From an uncultured Pirellulaceae bacterium (GTDB lineage Bacteria > Planctomycetota > Planctomycetia > Pirellulales > Pirellulaceae): 38,962 nucleotides of DNA. The stretch is taken from the NCBI GenBank assembly GCA_938091115.1, contig CALKNI010000103.1, forward strand, positions 1 to 38,962, written 5' to 3'. The notes under the pieces are model-generated. The model was not told the origin of the DNA. It saw nothing but the letters and a program-made list of their open reading frames with translations, and did no database searches. The translations under genes were made by a program, and so were the position numbers. Shown piece by piece: positions 1-9,303 of this stretch. Within the stretch, counting starts at the first letter, position 1. Every line of letters starts with the position of its first letter.

Positions 1-918
1 TTCATTAATTAAAGCGCGCGTAGTGAGCATAACGCCCAAACTGTTTTTGTCTATCTGCTTAAGCGCTCTCGCGTTGGAAATCCCTTTTTCCAATTTTTCA
101 CCAAATGCAAAGCTTGCGCTGGAATCAACTGTCTCAGTTGGACCGCTCCCAATGTTTGTCTGTTGTACCGAGGTTACTGGCCTGGCTTCAGGAGGATTCT
201 CTTGCATTAGCTGGGTGACGACACTCTGAATGAACGAAATTTGGATTTTTAGTTTTGTTTCGTAATTCTCAATTTGTTTGTCGAGCTCTACCAATGACCG
301 GTCACGTTGCTTAAGTGTTCGCGATAGAAGGCCAACAGCGACAACCGTTCTCACTTCAAGTGGAACGATATAGTTGCATCCCCAATACTCCAGTTCCTCA
401 GACTCAATTGCCTTGTCGATGTCTCGGTTCGCCCGTGAAAGTTCTTTCCGGGCCAGCGCGCGAAAATAAGCAAGGTTGTTTAGTTCAATCGGCGTTCGCG
501 ATATTTTTCCGGAAAGTTGGCGTTTGTAATTTTCAAGCGCCAGATCAAATTCCCCGAGATACTGGAAGCAGGTGGAACGAATTTGGTGGGCCAATTCGTC
601 TTCCGGGGTTAGTTCAAGAATTTCATCACAAAGCGTAATTCCGAGTTCGCCCTGATCATTTTCGGCTAGTAGTTTTGCATAAGCTAATTTGATTTGTCGA
701 TCTTCAGGCGATTCTCGAAACGCCGTTTCCATGGCTTCCAAGGCTTCATGGCCTTGTCCTGCCTCGGCAAGGTTCATGGCTTTTGCAAAATTCCATTTCG
801 CCGATTCTTCTTGGCAGCCAGCGAGGCTGGAGAGAACGAATAAAAAAACGGCCAAACTAAATTGGCTTTCCAGTGAGAGCCAAAAGCGTTTTTTTTGATT
901 AGAGAAGTTAAAAGTCAA
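1..918 (-). CDS. TPR-like lipoprotein, 3' end outside the window
   Basis: An open minus-strand frame runs off the left edge of the window; 306 codons are visible. It follows an in-frame TAA, and the first sensible start is TTG at 918, with no convincing Shine-Dalgarno site. The N-terminus is a lipoprotein signal: basic NQKKR, a hydrophobic stretch, then the lipobox LAGC with the lipidated cysteine at residue 35. The mature part is helical and tetratricopeptide-like (for example AMNLAEAGQGHEALEAMETA and YLGEFDLALENYKRQLSG), followed by a charged, possibly coiled segment near residues 200-240. It probably acts as a membrane-anchored protein-interaction scaffold. It starts 58 bases after glnD on the same strand and may be cotranscribed with it. 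The TPR assignment is by pattern only; the specific function is unknown. Confidence 0.7.
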   Translation of the reverse strand, partial: MTFNFSNQKKRFWLSLESQFSLAVFLFVLSSLAGCQEESAKWNFAKAMNLAEAGQGHEALEAMETAFRESPEDRQIKLAYAKLLAENDQGELGITLCDEILELTPEDELAHQIRSTCFQYLGEFDLALENYKRQLSGKISRTPIELNNLAYFRALARKELSRANRDIDKAIESEELEYWGCNYIVPLEVRTVVAVGLLSRTLKQRDRSLVELDKQIENYETKLKIQISFIQSVVTQLMQENPPEARPVTSVQQTNIGSGPTETVDSSASFAFGEKLEKGISNARALKQIDKNSLGVMLTTRALINE

Positions 919-975
919 TGAATTTTGAGAGCTAATAGAGATGTAATTGAAAGGTGTGATTTTATTTTACTCTTC

Positions 976-3645
976 TTAAGGGGCAGAATCCTCAGGGGGT
1001 TCGAGAAAATTTCGCGTAGCTTGGAGTAATTCATTCTTGATGAGCTGGAGTTGATTACGGTTGCGTATCTTGTTGCCCTGTTCATCGGTCACGTAGAAAA
1101 CATCGATGACTTGATGAGCATAAGTGGAAATCCTTGCGTAGGTGACGTCGAGACCCAGTCGATGCAACTTCTTGGTTAATTTATATAGAAGACCGGCCTT
1201 GTCGTAAGCAAAAACATCTATAATGGTAGCTGTGCTAACCGTTTCATTGTCAATTTTTACCCGAATCTCTGGTCGCGACAGCTTTAAAGCGGCGTTTTCC
1301 CCCTTCTCCCACTTCGCTGGAAATTTTGGCGGATTTTCATCGACTTCTAAAACTAAATCCAGTGCACGTCGCTTAATGTCTTCGTAGCGTGCCTGGTTGG
1401 GTTGAGAGAATTGTTTGTCCTCGAACTGAATCCAGTAGAAGACTAATGAATCTCCCATGGGTTTGATGTCTGCCGCCCGGATTTGCAGGCCCAAGCTACT
1501 CAGCATTCCAGTGACCTTGTAGAAAATCCCGGTTCTTCGACTTGATACTTTACCGATGCATATTTCGTAGAGTTTTGATTTTTCTAGGCGGCTAACATCG
1601 CAGACCGCTTCGCGAGGATTGACGCGTCGAATTTCATTAAGTCGAGCTGCGATTGTTTCGGGAGAGTGGGATTCGCAGTAGCTGCTGGGAAGTGTTTCAA
1701 CTTTATTCCTTAACCAATTCTGTTCGTCCTCGGTTTCAGCTTGTGCGGCAACTGAATTGTAAACGAAATCGAATCGCTCTTTTTCAAGGTTATCATTTTC
1801 GCCTGACAAGACACTTTTTGCTCGGTTGTATAATCCTGTCAGTAATCCTTGCTTCCATGGGTTTAAAACTCCCGGTCCAACGGCAGAGATATCTGCACAG
1901 GTAAGAACGTAGAGCATGGAGAGCATTTGGACAGAGCCAACGTTGGAAGCAAATTCGGCGACCATTTCGTCGTCATTGATATCACGGTGGAGCGCTAGAT
2001 GGGACATGACGAGATGGTTATGGACGAGGAATTTAATTGTTTCGGTTTCGTCCTCGGTTAAGTCGAAACGCTCGCCTGTAGATGCCGCGATCCGTCGGCC
2101 AACCTCGCTGTGATCTTCGTGAAATCCTTTTCCCAGATCATGAAGTAGGATCGCCAGATGCAGGATGCTTTTTTCGCGAATGTTACGATAGGTTGCTCCC
2201 ACGGTGTTCTGAGCATCCGCAAATTCTGTTAAATTTTCGAGGGCCTGCATCGAGTGTTCATCTACAGTGAATTTGTGATATTCATTGAATTGTAGTAAAC
2301 CGCGGGCATGTTCGAACTCAGGGATGATCTTCCATAGAACTTTCATTTCATGGAGCCGCCGTAACTGAGAAGCGAGTCCATGAGTATTGGAAAGTAGCGC
2401 CATGAATCGACGGGCGCTTTCGCGAGTGAATTTGATATCTGGATTCTTGAGCATCTCGTGGCGAATGGCGATCCAAGTATCGTGCTCGATGGTTTTGTCG
2501 TGAAGACAAGCCAGTTGCATCAATCTTAGTACTTGTTCGAGATTTTTCTTGACGGACTCCAGTTGGGGTTTGGTGACCCCAATTTGAGTCGCACCCATTC
2601 GGAAATGGTCGTCAATTTGCCGTGTGACCAGAGGCTCTAACAGCGTCACGGCTTGAGCTTTTTTGCGACTCGTACTTTTCGCGACGAAATGTTCGCAGAT
2701 ATAGTGAATTCGGCTGGTGTAGCGGAAGTATTGCCGCATGAATTCTTCGACGGAAAGCAGCGCATCATCTCCCGAAAAGCCGAATCGTTCGGCCAGCCTG
2801 ACTTGCTCGTTTCTGCCGAGTCCATCGTTGGCGCGATTTGCATGGAAGTGCATTTCATTGCGAACTCTTAGAAGGAATTCGCTGGAATTGTTGAGTTGCG
2901 TTGAATCCGCTGTTGAGAGGGCGCCTTTGGCGAGTAGGCGATTAATATCAGTCTCGCCAAACTGGACATAGCCGAGCCAGCGAACCAGGTGAATGTCCCG
3001 CAGGCCTCCGCGAGATTTTTTAACATTGGGACGAAGTAAGTAGACGGTTTCACCGAACTCGACTCGCTCTTTTTCCCTGGCTGCAATAATCGCTTTGATA
3101 ATGTTAAATGTTCTTCGGTTAGTGATCCGCTTGAACCGCCCCGCAAAGTAGCGAAATAATTCTTCATTACCAGCCAATAAGCGGGCTTCGGTAAGCGAGG
3201 AGAAAATATAAGCATCTTTGAGCGACATACTGCAGGCGTCGCGGGGGGTACGCAGGCTGTAGCCTAGTTGGAAGCCGGAGTCAGTTATGTCTTGTGAGAT
3301 TCTGCGCGAAAATTCAACAATGTCATCAGTTAAGCTGCCTTGATAGAGAACCATCAAGTCGACGTCGGAGAATGGTGCAACGTCTCTTCGCCCGCAGCCG
3401 CCCAAAAGCACGAGGCTAATTCGGGAGGCAAGTCCCGGTGAAATTTCCGCGAGTGCTCTTTCGTATATCTTTATTAAGATCGAATCGAGTAGGTCGGAAA
3501 TGAGGTGGCAAGTTTCTCTGCCGGAAGCCCCTTGGTCATGTAAGTTCCGAATATCGACAAGGCTTGATTTCCACCGCTCGCGGGATTCGAGAACGTTAGG
3601 GCGAATGCCGATTCCATTGGTCATGGTAGGACTTGCTCTTTCCAT
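976..3645 (-). CDS. glnD: [Protein-PII] uridylyltransferase / uridylyl-removing enzyme GlnD
   Basis: This 889-residue protein has the full GlnD architecture. The nucleotidyltransferase motif GGCGRRDVAPFSDVDLMV lies at about residues 82-99 with metal-binding Asp94 and Asp96. A helical linker follows. The HD phosphohydrolase domain is at about residues 455-610, with YHKFTVDEHS and the HD pair in LLHDLGKG at 503-504. Two ACT domains lie at about 700-770 and 810-880. In characterised GlnD proteins the first domain uridylylates PII, the HD domain removes UMP, and the ACT domains sense glutamine. The length matches the family. The target glnB lies immediately upstream on the same strand and keeps the modified tyrosine, so the pair is probably functional. 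ATG 3645 is used; a second ATG at 3624 is possible. Confidence 0.95.
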   Translation of the reverse strand: MERASPTMTNGIGIRPNVLESRERWKSSLVDIRNLHDQGASGRETCHLISDLLDSILIKIYERALAEISPGLASRISLVLLGGCGRRDVAPFSDVDLMVLYQGSLTDDIVEFSRRISQDITDSGFQLGYSLRTPRDACSMSLKDAYIFSSLTEARLLAGNEELFRYFAGRFKRITNRRTFNIIKAIIAAREKERVEFGETVYLLRPNVKKSRGGLRDIHLVRWLGYVQFGETDINRLLAKGALSTADSTQLNNSSEFLLRVRNEMHFHANRANDGLGRNEQVRLAERFGFSGDDALLSVEEFMRQYFRYTSRIHYICEHFVAKSTSRKKAQAVTLLEPLVTRQIDDHFRMGATQIGVTKPQLESVKKNLEQVLRLMQLACLHDKTIEHDTWIAIRHEMLKNPDIKFTRESARRFMALLSNTHGLASQLRRLHEMKVLWKIIPEFEHARGLLQFNEYHKFTVDEHSMQALENLTEFADAQNTVGATYRNIREKSILHLAILLHDLGKGFHEDHSEVGRRIAASTGERFDLTEDETETIKFLVHNHLVMSHLALHRDINDDEMVAEFASNVGSVQMLSMLYVLTCADISAVGPGVLNPWKQGLLTGLYNRAKSVLSGENDNLEKERFDFVYNSVAAQAETEDEQNWLRNKVETLPSSYCESHSPETIAARLNEIRRVNPREAVCDVSRLEKSKLYEICIGKVSSRRTGIFYKVTGMLSSLGLQIRAADIKPMGDSLVFYWIQFEDKQFSQPNQARYEDIKRRALDLVLEVDENPPKFPAKWEKGENAALKLSRPEIRVKIDNETVSTATIIDVFAYDKAGLLYKLTKKLHRLGLDVTYARISTYAHQVIDVFYVTDEQGNKIRNRNQLQLIKNELLQATRNFLEPPEDSAP

Positions 3646-3722
3646 CGCAAGGGATGGTTAATCATGAATGATTACAGTTTGGAATAGGTTGTTTGAACAA
3701 CGCAAACAAAACGGGGATGGGG

Positions 3723-3760
3723 AACAGGGCGACCCGTGTGGTCGATCGCGAAGCCCTGTT
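3723..3760 (-). terminator. Hairpin between glnB and glnD
   Basis: A perfect 8-base inverted repeat (AACAGGGC / GCCCTGTT) encloses a second stem (CGACC / GGTCG). It begins about 37 bases after the glnB stop. On the minus strand it is followed by a C-rich stretch and then GTTTTGTTTG, so it is not a textbook U-tract terminator. It could be a partial terminator or an RNA-processing or stability element that sets different levels of glnB and glnD. Confidence 0.5.
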
Positions 3761-3796
3761 GCTTATTTCATCCCATGGTTCGGAGCGGACTGATTT

Positions 3797-4427
<631 letters not shown>

Positions 4428-4991
4428 TTAGGATTTGTCCTTTCGCCCAACATTCCATTCAGTTTCTGGGCACTGATCGAGCTGGTTTGTGTACCTCGCC
4501 AGTACAAAAAGTAAGTCGCTTAAGCGGTTAAGATAGATAAGTTCAAGTGATAATTCAGTCTCTATTTGAGAGTCCATCAGTTCAACCAGTTGCCGTTCGG
4601 CGCGACGGCAAACCGATCTGGCAAGATGAAGCGTGCTACCAGTCCTCCCACCACTGGGAAGTATAAAAGCTCTTAACGGAGGGAGTTCTTCATTGTATTG
4701 GTCAATCGCTTTCTCAAGTTCTGCGACTCGTTCAGATGGAAAGTTGGGGATGCGATCAGAAGTGCTCAAACAGGCTGCGACTCGACTACCGAGATCAAAT
4801 AGGTCATGCTGGATCTGTGTCAGCAGTAAATTGAGTGATTTCGAACGATTTTCAACCCGCGCCAAACCAATAAAAGAGTTGATTTCGTCTGTCGAACCAC
4901 AGACTTTGATTGCGGAATGAGATTTTGAGACACGAATTCCACCGAGTAAGCTGGTCTCGCCTTGATCACCGGTTTTAGTATAGATTTTCAT
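4428..4991 (-). CDS. PduO-type ATP:cob(I)alamin adenosyltransferase
   Basis: This 187-residue protein begins with the family signature MKIYTKTGDQGETSLLGG, which forms the ATP-binding P-loop-like N-terminus of PduO/MMAB enzymes. It continues with STDEINSFIGLAR and SGGRTGSTLHLARSVCRRAER, and ends near LIYLNRLSDLLFVLARY. These match the conserved trimer-interface and cobalamin-site helices. It transfers the 5'-deoxyadenosyl group of ATP to cob(I)alamin, making coenzyme B12. The length is normal. It is divergent from the Nudix gene, with about 60 bases between the two starts. No other B12 gene is in the window. Confidence 0.92.
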   Translation of the reverse strand: MKIYTKTGDQGETSLLGGIRVSKSHSAIKVCGSTDEINSFIGLARVENRSKSLNLLLTQIQHDLFDLGSRVAACLSTSDRIPNFPSERVAELEKAIDQYNEELPPLRAFILPSGGRTGSTLHLARSVCRRAERQLVELMDSQIETELSLELIYLNRLSDLLFVLARYTNQLDQCPETEWNVGRKDKS

Positions 4992-5053
4992 CGAATTCCT
5001 AAACGACTTATAGTGTTTTTAATTTCTTGGGTCGAATTTTAAAAGGTCTCGCC

Positions 5054-5500
5054 GTGACCAAAGTAAAATCTTGCGGGTTTTTAATTTATCGAGAAGATCC
5101 TAGCCCATCTTTTCTTTTAATGCGACACGCAGATCGTTGGGATCTACCGAAGGGGCATGTTGACGATGGTGAAACTAATCTTGAGTGCGCCTACCGCGAA
5201 CTCGAGGAGGAAACCGGAATTCGGCCAGAACACATTTTAATGGACGAAAACTTTAAATTTAAAAACAAGTATTTGTTGAAACAAAACGGCAAGGGTGGGT
5301 TCGTTAAAAAGAAGAAGTTGATTATTTACCTCGCCAAACTGTTGGTTTCGGTTGATATTACCCCAACAGAGCATGAAGGATTTGAGTGGTTTTGCTGGGC
5401 GCCGCCTCATCAGATTCAAAAAAAGACTATCGACCCATTGCTACAGCATTTAGAGGAATATTGGAGCGAGGTCAGTGATGGCGTTCGTGGCCTAGCTTAA
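5054..5500 (+). CDS. Nudix hydrolase, diadenosine tetraphosphatase-like
   Basis: This protein of about 148 residues has a complete Nudix box: GHVDDGETNLECAY followed by RELEEETGI, fitting GX5EX7REUXEEXGU. The upstream WDLPKGH is typical of the bis(5'-nucleosyl)-tetraphosphatase branch, as is the late motif EHEGFEWFCWAPP. Such enzymes split Ap4A or other NDP-X substrates. The frame is open from TTG 5027, but GTG 5054 has AAAAGG seven bases upstream and gives the usual N-terminus MTKVKSCGFLIYRED. The exact substrate cannot be fixed from sequence. Confidence 0.88.
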   Translation: MTKVKSCGFLIYREDPSPSFLLMRHADRWDLPKGHVDDGETNLECAYRELEEETGIRPEHILMDENFKFKNKYLLKQNGKGGFVKKKKLIIYLAKLLVSVDITPTEHEGFEWFCWAPPHQIQKKTIDPLLQHLEEYWSEVSDGVRGLA

Positions 5501-5647
5501 GGTTCAGCGGGTAATCTCAGCCCTGTTCACCAGCATCCGTTGCTCATTCTCAATCTCGATAGAGCCGTGCGAGGTAAGTGTTGAACGTTTCAGTTGGCTT
5601 GCTCAAGAAGTAAAGAAGTTGGGAGTACAATTGAGTTACTCTGTTGC

Positions 5648-6403
5648 TCAAACTTCGGCAGTCGCAAGATAGGATGTTCCGTGGCAGGCGAAGGTAGCAC
5701 ACTGTCGGTTGTATTCCCAGCAATCTTGACAGTGCGGGGTTTTACATCTTTCGCATATCACCATTTGTTCGGTAATTCGCCCATTGCAGATTGGGCATGT
5801 GATCGATTCGAGAATGGTAGCGTTATTCTCGTTCAGGAAATGAAGTCCTTCGGTAGAGATTAGCATCAACTGATCGAACAACTCAAGTGAGTAACGGATA
5901 AAGTTATGCAGTGGAAGGAGGTCTTTGAGAAAGCCGGGTTTTTGAATGAGCAATTTTCCTCGTTTGATCGAGATGTTGAGTTCGTTTGGTTGAGTTGAAT
6001 CCAGAAGTCGAATTAGGAGACTTTGGACATTGTAATTCAGCACTTTGTTGACTTGTTCAAACTGGTTAGTGCGGACGGAGAATCGGGAGTTAAATGCCAC
6101 CTGTTGGAATTCTACGGGCAAGATTTTCTTTGTACCTCGCGCTAATTTAGCGTCAAGCAGGGTTATGATTTGAAGTTTGAGGTCGTTGTTTGGCCAAATC
6201 AGCGACATCTCCGTAAGTTTACCAGTTTGGAAAATCGAATTTGTGTGACTTTGAAGAAGGCAACTCGTTCGTCCATAGTCAAACGCCAGCGTCGGTTTTA
6301 TAAAACCCCAACCATAGGTTGCCCCGCCAATTTTGTTTTTACCAATAAAGTAATTTTCAAGTTGGGAGTAGGTGCGGTTCCATTTCCCAAATTGTTTTAA
6401 CAT
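5648..6403 (-). CDS. RING-type zinc-binding protein, putative E3 of the ubiquitin-like operon
   Basis: This 251-residue protein is the last gene of the ubiquitin-like operon, 65 bases after the JAB gene, with AGGAAAGGA before its ATG. Residues 1-195 form a beta-rich region ending in amphipathic helices; VEFQQVAFNSRFSVRTNQ and NISIKRGKLLIQK recall DUF3137-like domains. Residues 203-241 are cysteine-rich: C203-x2-C206, C217-x2-C220, H224/C225-x2-C228, C235-x4-C240. The aromatic DCWEYNRQCATFAC is typical of prokaryotic RING fingers. The order fits a cross-braced two-zinc treble clef. RING proteins in such operons are predicted E3 ligases that bring E2 and substrate together. There is no membrane segment. 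The E3 role is inferred from domain and context. Confidence 0.75.
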   Translation of the reverse strand: MLKQFGKWNRTYSQLENYFIGKNKIGGATYGWGFIKPTLAFDYGRTSCLLQSHTNSIFQTGKLTEMSLIWPNNDLKLQIITLLDAKLARGTKKILPVEFQQVAFNSRFSVRTNQFEQVNKVLNYNVQSLLIRLLDSTQPNELNISIKRGKLLIQKPGFLKDLLPLHNFIRYSLELFDQLMLISTEGLHFLNENNATILESITCPICNGRITEQMVICERCKTPHCQDCWEYNRQCATFACHGTSYLATAEV

Positions 6404-6468
6404 TGAATTTCCTTTCCTGAGGCAGCTAAGGCGGTAGTTAGGGTAGTCTCGGTGTCAAAATGTTTTAA

Positions 6469-7944
6469 TTAATCAAGATTGAATTTCTCTTTTTGTCGGA
6501 GTAATCCCGGAGTTGGGGAATTGCTGACAAAAAACATTTCACTTGCATTCGTGGGGGATGCTTGGGGATTTATCTCTTGAGAGGTGCGGGGTAAGTCCAG
6601 CGATTTATCAGAGATCTCTTGTTCAGAAAGAGAAGCATTTGTGTCATCGAAATCTTTTTTTCGACTTGATTGATTCAAAAAGAAACCGGTTGCTAGAGTC
6701 GCCAGGCCAGTCCCGCCAAAGATAGCCCAGTACCATTTTGGGTTAATTTGACCCATTGATGAACTTAAAAGCTCCGCCTCATTATCTGGATGGGATGCTT
6801 GTTGAAACCTCTTTTTTAAAGCGGCTTTTGCCCTTTCATGTGTCTCTGCCATCTCGCTTAATTTTTGATCATGTGCACGTTGCTTTTGCTGAAGTGCAAT
6901 TTGGTAGTCTAAGTTCTTGCTGGTTAAATTCTCAATCAATAACTGTTGGTTTTGATAGCTTGATTGGAGCTGGTTCTGAGAAACTTGAAGTTTGGTGTAT
7001 TGGTCGACAAGTTGAGGATACCCGGTTTCGTGGGCTACAATTGCCGTGAGGATTTCGCGATAAGCACTTTCTTTTGCGGACAGGATCTCATCAGCAGTCA
7101 ATTCAGCGTTGGCAGTTCTTGTTTGAGTCGTGAGAGATTGGTCGACACTACTTGTTTTACTGTCAGCCCATTGGTTGTAGGTGAGAAAGCAGAGGAAGAT
7201 AAACTGCAGCACCAACAATCCTGCGATGGAGACTTCAGAGATTATTCGGCGGTTCTCCATTACCACTACGGGAGGGGAGCTCGTGTTTTGGGGCGAGTAT
7301 CGAGGATCTTGATTCAAGACGGGCTCCTTGTTGTAAAAATTTGCATACTGCTCCAGCTCTACACTTCTTAAACGGTTGGTGGTTAATATGAATCCTTGGC
7401 TTTGCCGTTTTTTGGCGGGGGAACTGTCAGCCCAGTAGAACCAGCCTCGCTCCTGCTTGCAGGGATCGATCACCAAAGCTACATCGAGTGCTCGGTTGAA
7501 AAAATTATTACAAATAAATAGATCCATCCCGGACAGAAAGACGCCCCAGCCGGGATGCGTGTGATACCAGCCAACCATTTCTAAATCGGGGCGAAACCCT
7601 TCTCGCTGACGCGTTATTTCTCGCCAGGTTTCGTGTGTAAATTTGAATGTGCCTTTCGTAGCTTCGAAGTGAGTTGCTCTCAAACAATCCGAGATTACAA
7701 CAAACGGTTTTCCAGCGTGATCGATAAATTGTCTACCCAGCAAAACTCCGCCTAACTCGACATTGGCATTACTAAGGGCGTGGGCTTCCATGTCACGTTG
7801 GACATCGAGATCAACGAAAATAGTGAGGTCGTCTGAAGCGGTTTGGCCAACAACTTTCGTTGAAAAATGGGCGTCATCATCGGGGCGAATCGAGATTTGA
7901 GGTTGGGCTTGTGCCATTTCGCCCAGTTGAATTTCATCATCCAT
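6469..7944 (-). CDS. JAB/JAMM-domain peptidase with two membrane segments and a coiled coil
   Basis: The N-terminal domain (about residues 40-175) is a JAB/MPN metalloprotease with all zinc and catalytic residues: Glu63 in ELGGVLLG, then H128-T-H130-P, Ser138 and Asp141 in YHTHPGWGVFLSGMDLF. A first membrane helix lies at about 238-256, then a Gln/Lys/Glu-rich coiled coil at about 265-375, a second membrane helix (WYWAIFGGTGLATLATGFF) near 392-412, and a polar tail, for 491 residues in all. JAMM enzymes hydrolyse isopeptide bonds next to ubiquitin-like C-termini. ATG 7944, five codons after AAGGAA and just past the E1 stop, is preferred; an in-frame GTG 7962 would overlap the E1 gene. Coupling to E1 translation is likely. 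Confidence 0.85.
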   Translation of the reverse strand: MDDEIQLGEMAQAQPQISIRPDDDAHFSTKVVGQTASDDLTIFVDLDVQRDMEAHALSNANVELGGVLLGRQFIDHAGKPFVVISDCLRATHFEATKGTFKFTHETWREITRQREGFRPDLEMVGWYHTHPGWGVFLSGMDLFICNNFFNRALDVALVIDPCKQERGWFYWADSSPAKKRQSQGFILTTNRLRSVELEQYANFYNKEPVLNQDPRYSPQNTSSPPVVVMENRRIISEVSIAGLLVLQFIFLCFLTYNQWADSKTSSVDQSLTTQTRTANAELTADEILSAKESAYREILTAIVAHETGYPQLVDQYTKLQVSQNQLQSSYQNQQLLIENLTSKNLDYQIALQQKQRAHDQKLSEMAETHERAKAALKKRFQQASHPDNEAELLSSSMGQINPKWYWAIFGGTGLATLATGFFLNQSSRKKDFDDTNASLSEQEISDKSLDLPRTSQEINPQASPTNASEMFFVSNSPTPGLLRQKEKFNLD

Positions 7945-7946
7945 GC

Positions 7947-9230
7947 CTAGCATTCCTTGCACTGGGATGGAGCAAGCAGTGAGCCAGTGTTGGCTGGCTG
8001 CTGGTCGTTTGTATTCACGGCAAAATGGGATGCTTCCGGTAAGTCATTTTGTAATTTTACGAATAGTGTTTCTTGACCGTCTGAGACTTTTATGATGTCA
8101 TACTCTGGAATGCCCAGGTCATAAAGCGTTTCTTTAGCAAGCTCGGAGTCGCATTCTATTTCGCTAGTTGTGAGTGGGTGGCAGGCCTCTCCACAGTGAT
8201 GGCAAATTCCTTTTTCAGCAGTGACCTGACTCGCGGGTATCAGCTCGCGTTGTTCGATGCCACAGGTTCGGCAATTGAGCGAAATAAGAAAGTCGCGATC
8301 CAATAAGATGCACCAGGAATTAAGGGGTAGGTTTTGTCCGGATATCGTATTTCTCAGGTGGATAAACAGTTCTTCAGCTGTTGTGGTTCTGGCGGTCGAT
8401 GGGAGGTCAACGATTTTGTCATACGTCTCGTGAGACAGGCAATCAGGACGTCTTGGGTATCGAGTTTGATAAAAATTATTTGAAAGCCCATTGAAGACCA
8501 AGGCTGAGCCTTCGGCAGTTGGTAATTGATGAATCAATTTGAGCGCCTCTTGGACTTGGAGTCCTCCAATAATTGAAGCGATCGTTGGCGCGGTTGGGAC
8601 TTTGCCCTGTTGGATATCTTCTTTGCGTAAAAGCGGGCAACTATATCGCAGGGAAATGAGGCGATAGTCATTTTCAGTCATCGCGCACTCGTAGCACGCA
8701 CCTAAAGGAGGGCAGAAGACTTTGGCGACCCCATTGATTTCCTGAATTCCACCGTCAATCCAAGGTCGATTTGTTTTCCAACACATTCGATTAATCCACA
8801 GTCGTGCCTCTCGATTGTCAACACAGCATATGACGAGATTCATGTCAGCAACAAACCCCAGTCCGATGTCAGTCAGGATATCTCCAACGATTGGGTTGAT
8901 GTTGCAGTCTGGATTTAGGTCACGAGCCATTTCTGCAGCAACCAGAGCTTTCGCTCGCCCTTCGTGAGTTGCCCGGAAAAGAACGGAACGGGAGAGATTG
9001 GATTCCTGAACTTTGTCGAAATCAATGATGTTGATTTCCCCAATTCCCATCAAAGCAAGGTTCTTAATGACTTCATTTCCCAAGGCCCCTGCACCGACAA
9101 CAAGAATTTTAGCTGCTGCGATTTTTTCCTGTTCCCACCAAGCGATTAACTTCAATCTGGAGTACCGATCCGAGTCGTCGATTATCATCGGACTGCCGGG
9201 GTCAGGGTTGGAGTTTGGGTTGGGCCTCAT
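7947..9230 (-). CDS. E1-like ubiquitin-activating enzyme (ThiF/MoeB fold)
   Basis: This 427-residue protein has a Rossmann adenylation domain: GAGALG at 46-51, IIDFDKVQESNLSR at 68-81 (the Asp/Asn/Arg adenylate site) and Lys94. A structural zinc site is indicated by C179-x2-C182 and C264-x2-H267. The MoeB/UBA3-like helix APTIASIIGGLQVQEALKLI is present, but the position before TIAS that holds the catalytic cysteine in UBA3 is a proline here; Cys198 is the nearest alternative. Residues 280-427 are an extension with a zinc ribbon (C320/C323, C343/C346) inside what may be an E2-presenting fold ending near DIIKVSDGQETLFVKL. It would adenylate the Gly-terminated modifier encoded upstream. ATG 9188 is an alternative start. 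Confidence 0.87.
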   Translation of the reverse strand: MRPNPNSNPDPGSPMIIDDSDRYSRLKLIAWWEQEKIAAAKILVVGAGALGNEVIKNLALMGIGEINIIDFDKVQESNLSRSVLFRATHEGRAKALVAAEMARDLNPDCNINPIVGDILTDIGLGFVADMNLVICCVDNREARLWINRMCWKTNRPWIDGGIQEINGVAKVFCPPLGACYECAMTENDYRLISLRYSCPLLRKEDIQQGKVPTAPTIASIIGGLQVQEALKLIHQLPTAEGSALVFNGLSNNFYQTRYPRRPDCLSHETYDKIVDLPSTARTTTAEELFIHLRNTISGQNLPLNSWCILLDRDFLISLNCRTCGIEQRELIPASQVTAEKGICHHCGEACHPLTTSEIECDSELAKETLYDLGIPEYDIIKVSDGQETLFVKLQNDLPEASHFAVNTNDQQPANTGSLLAPSQCKEC

Positions 9231-9303
9231 TTTGTGTCACTTAATTATTATGAATGAAGAAAGGCATCGTTCCGAATGCGGTGACGTTTGGGCTACTCGT
9301 TCG

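Noticed and set aside
7947-9230. E1-like protein as a plain MoeB or ThiF for cofactor synthesis
   Set aside because: The operon contains an E2 with an intact active site, a JAMM peptidase and a RING-like protein, and no molybdopterin or thiamine genes.
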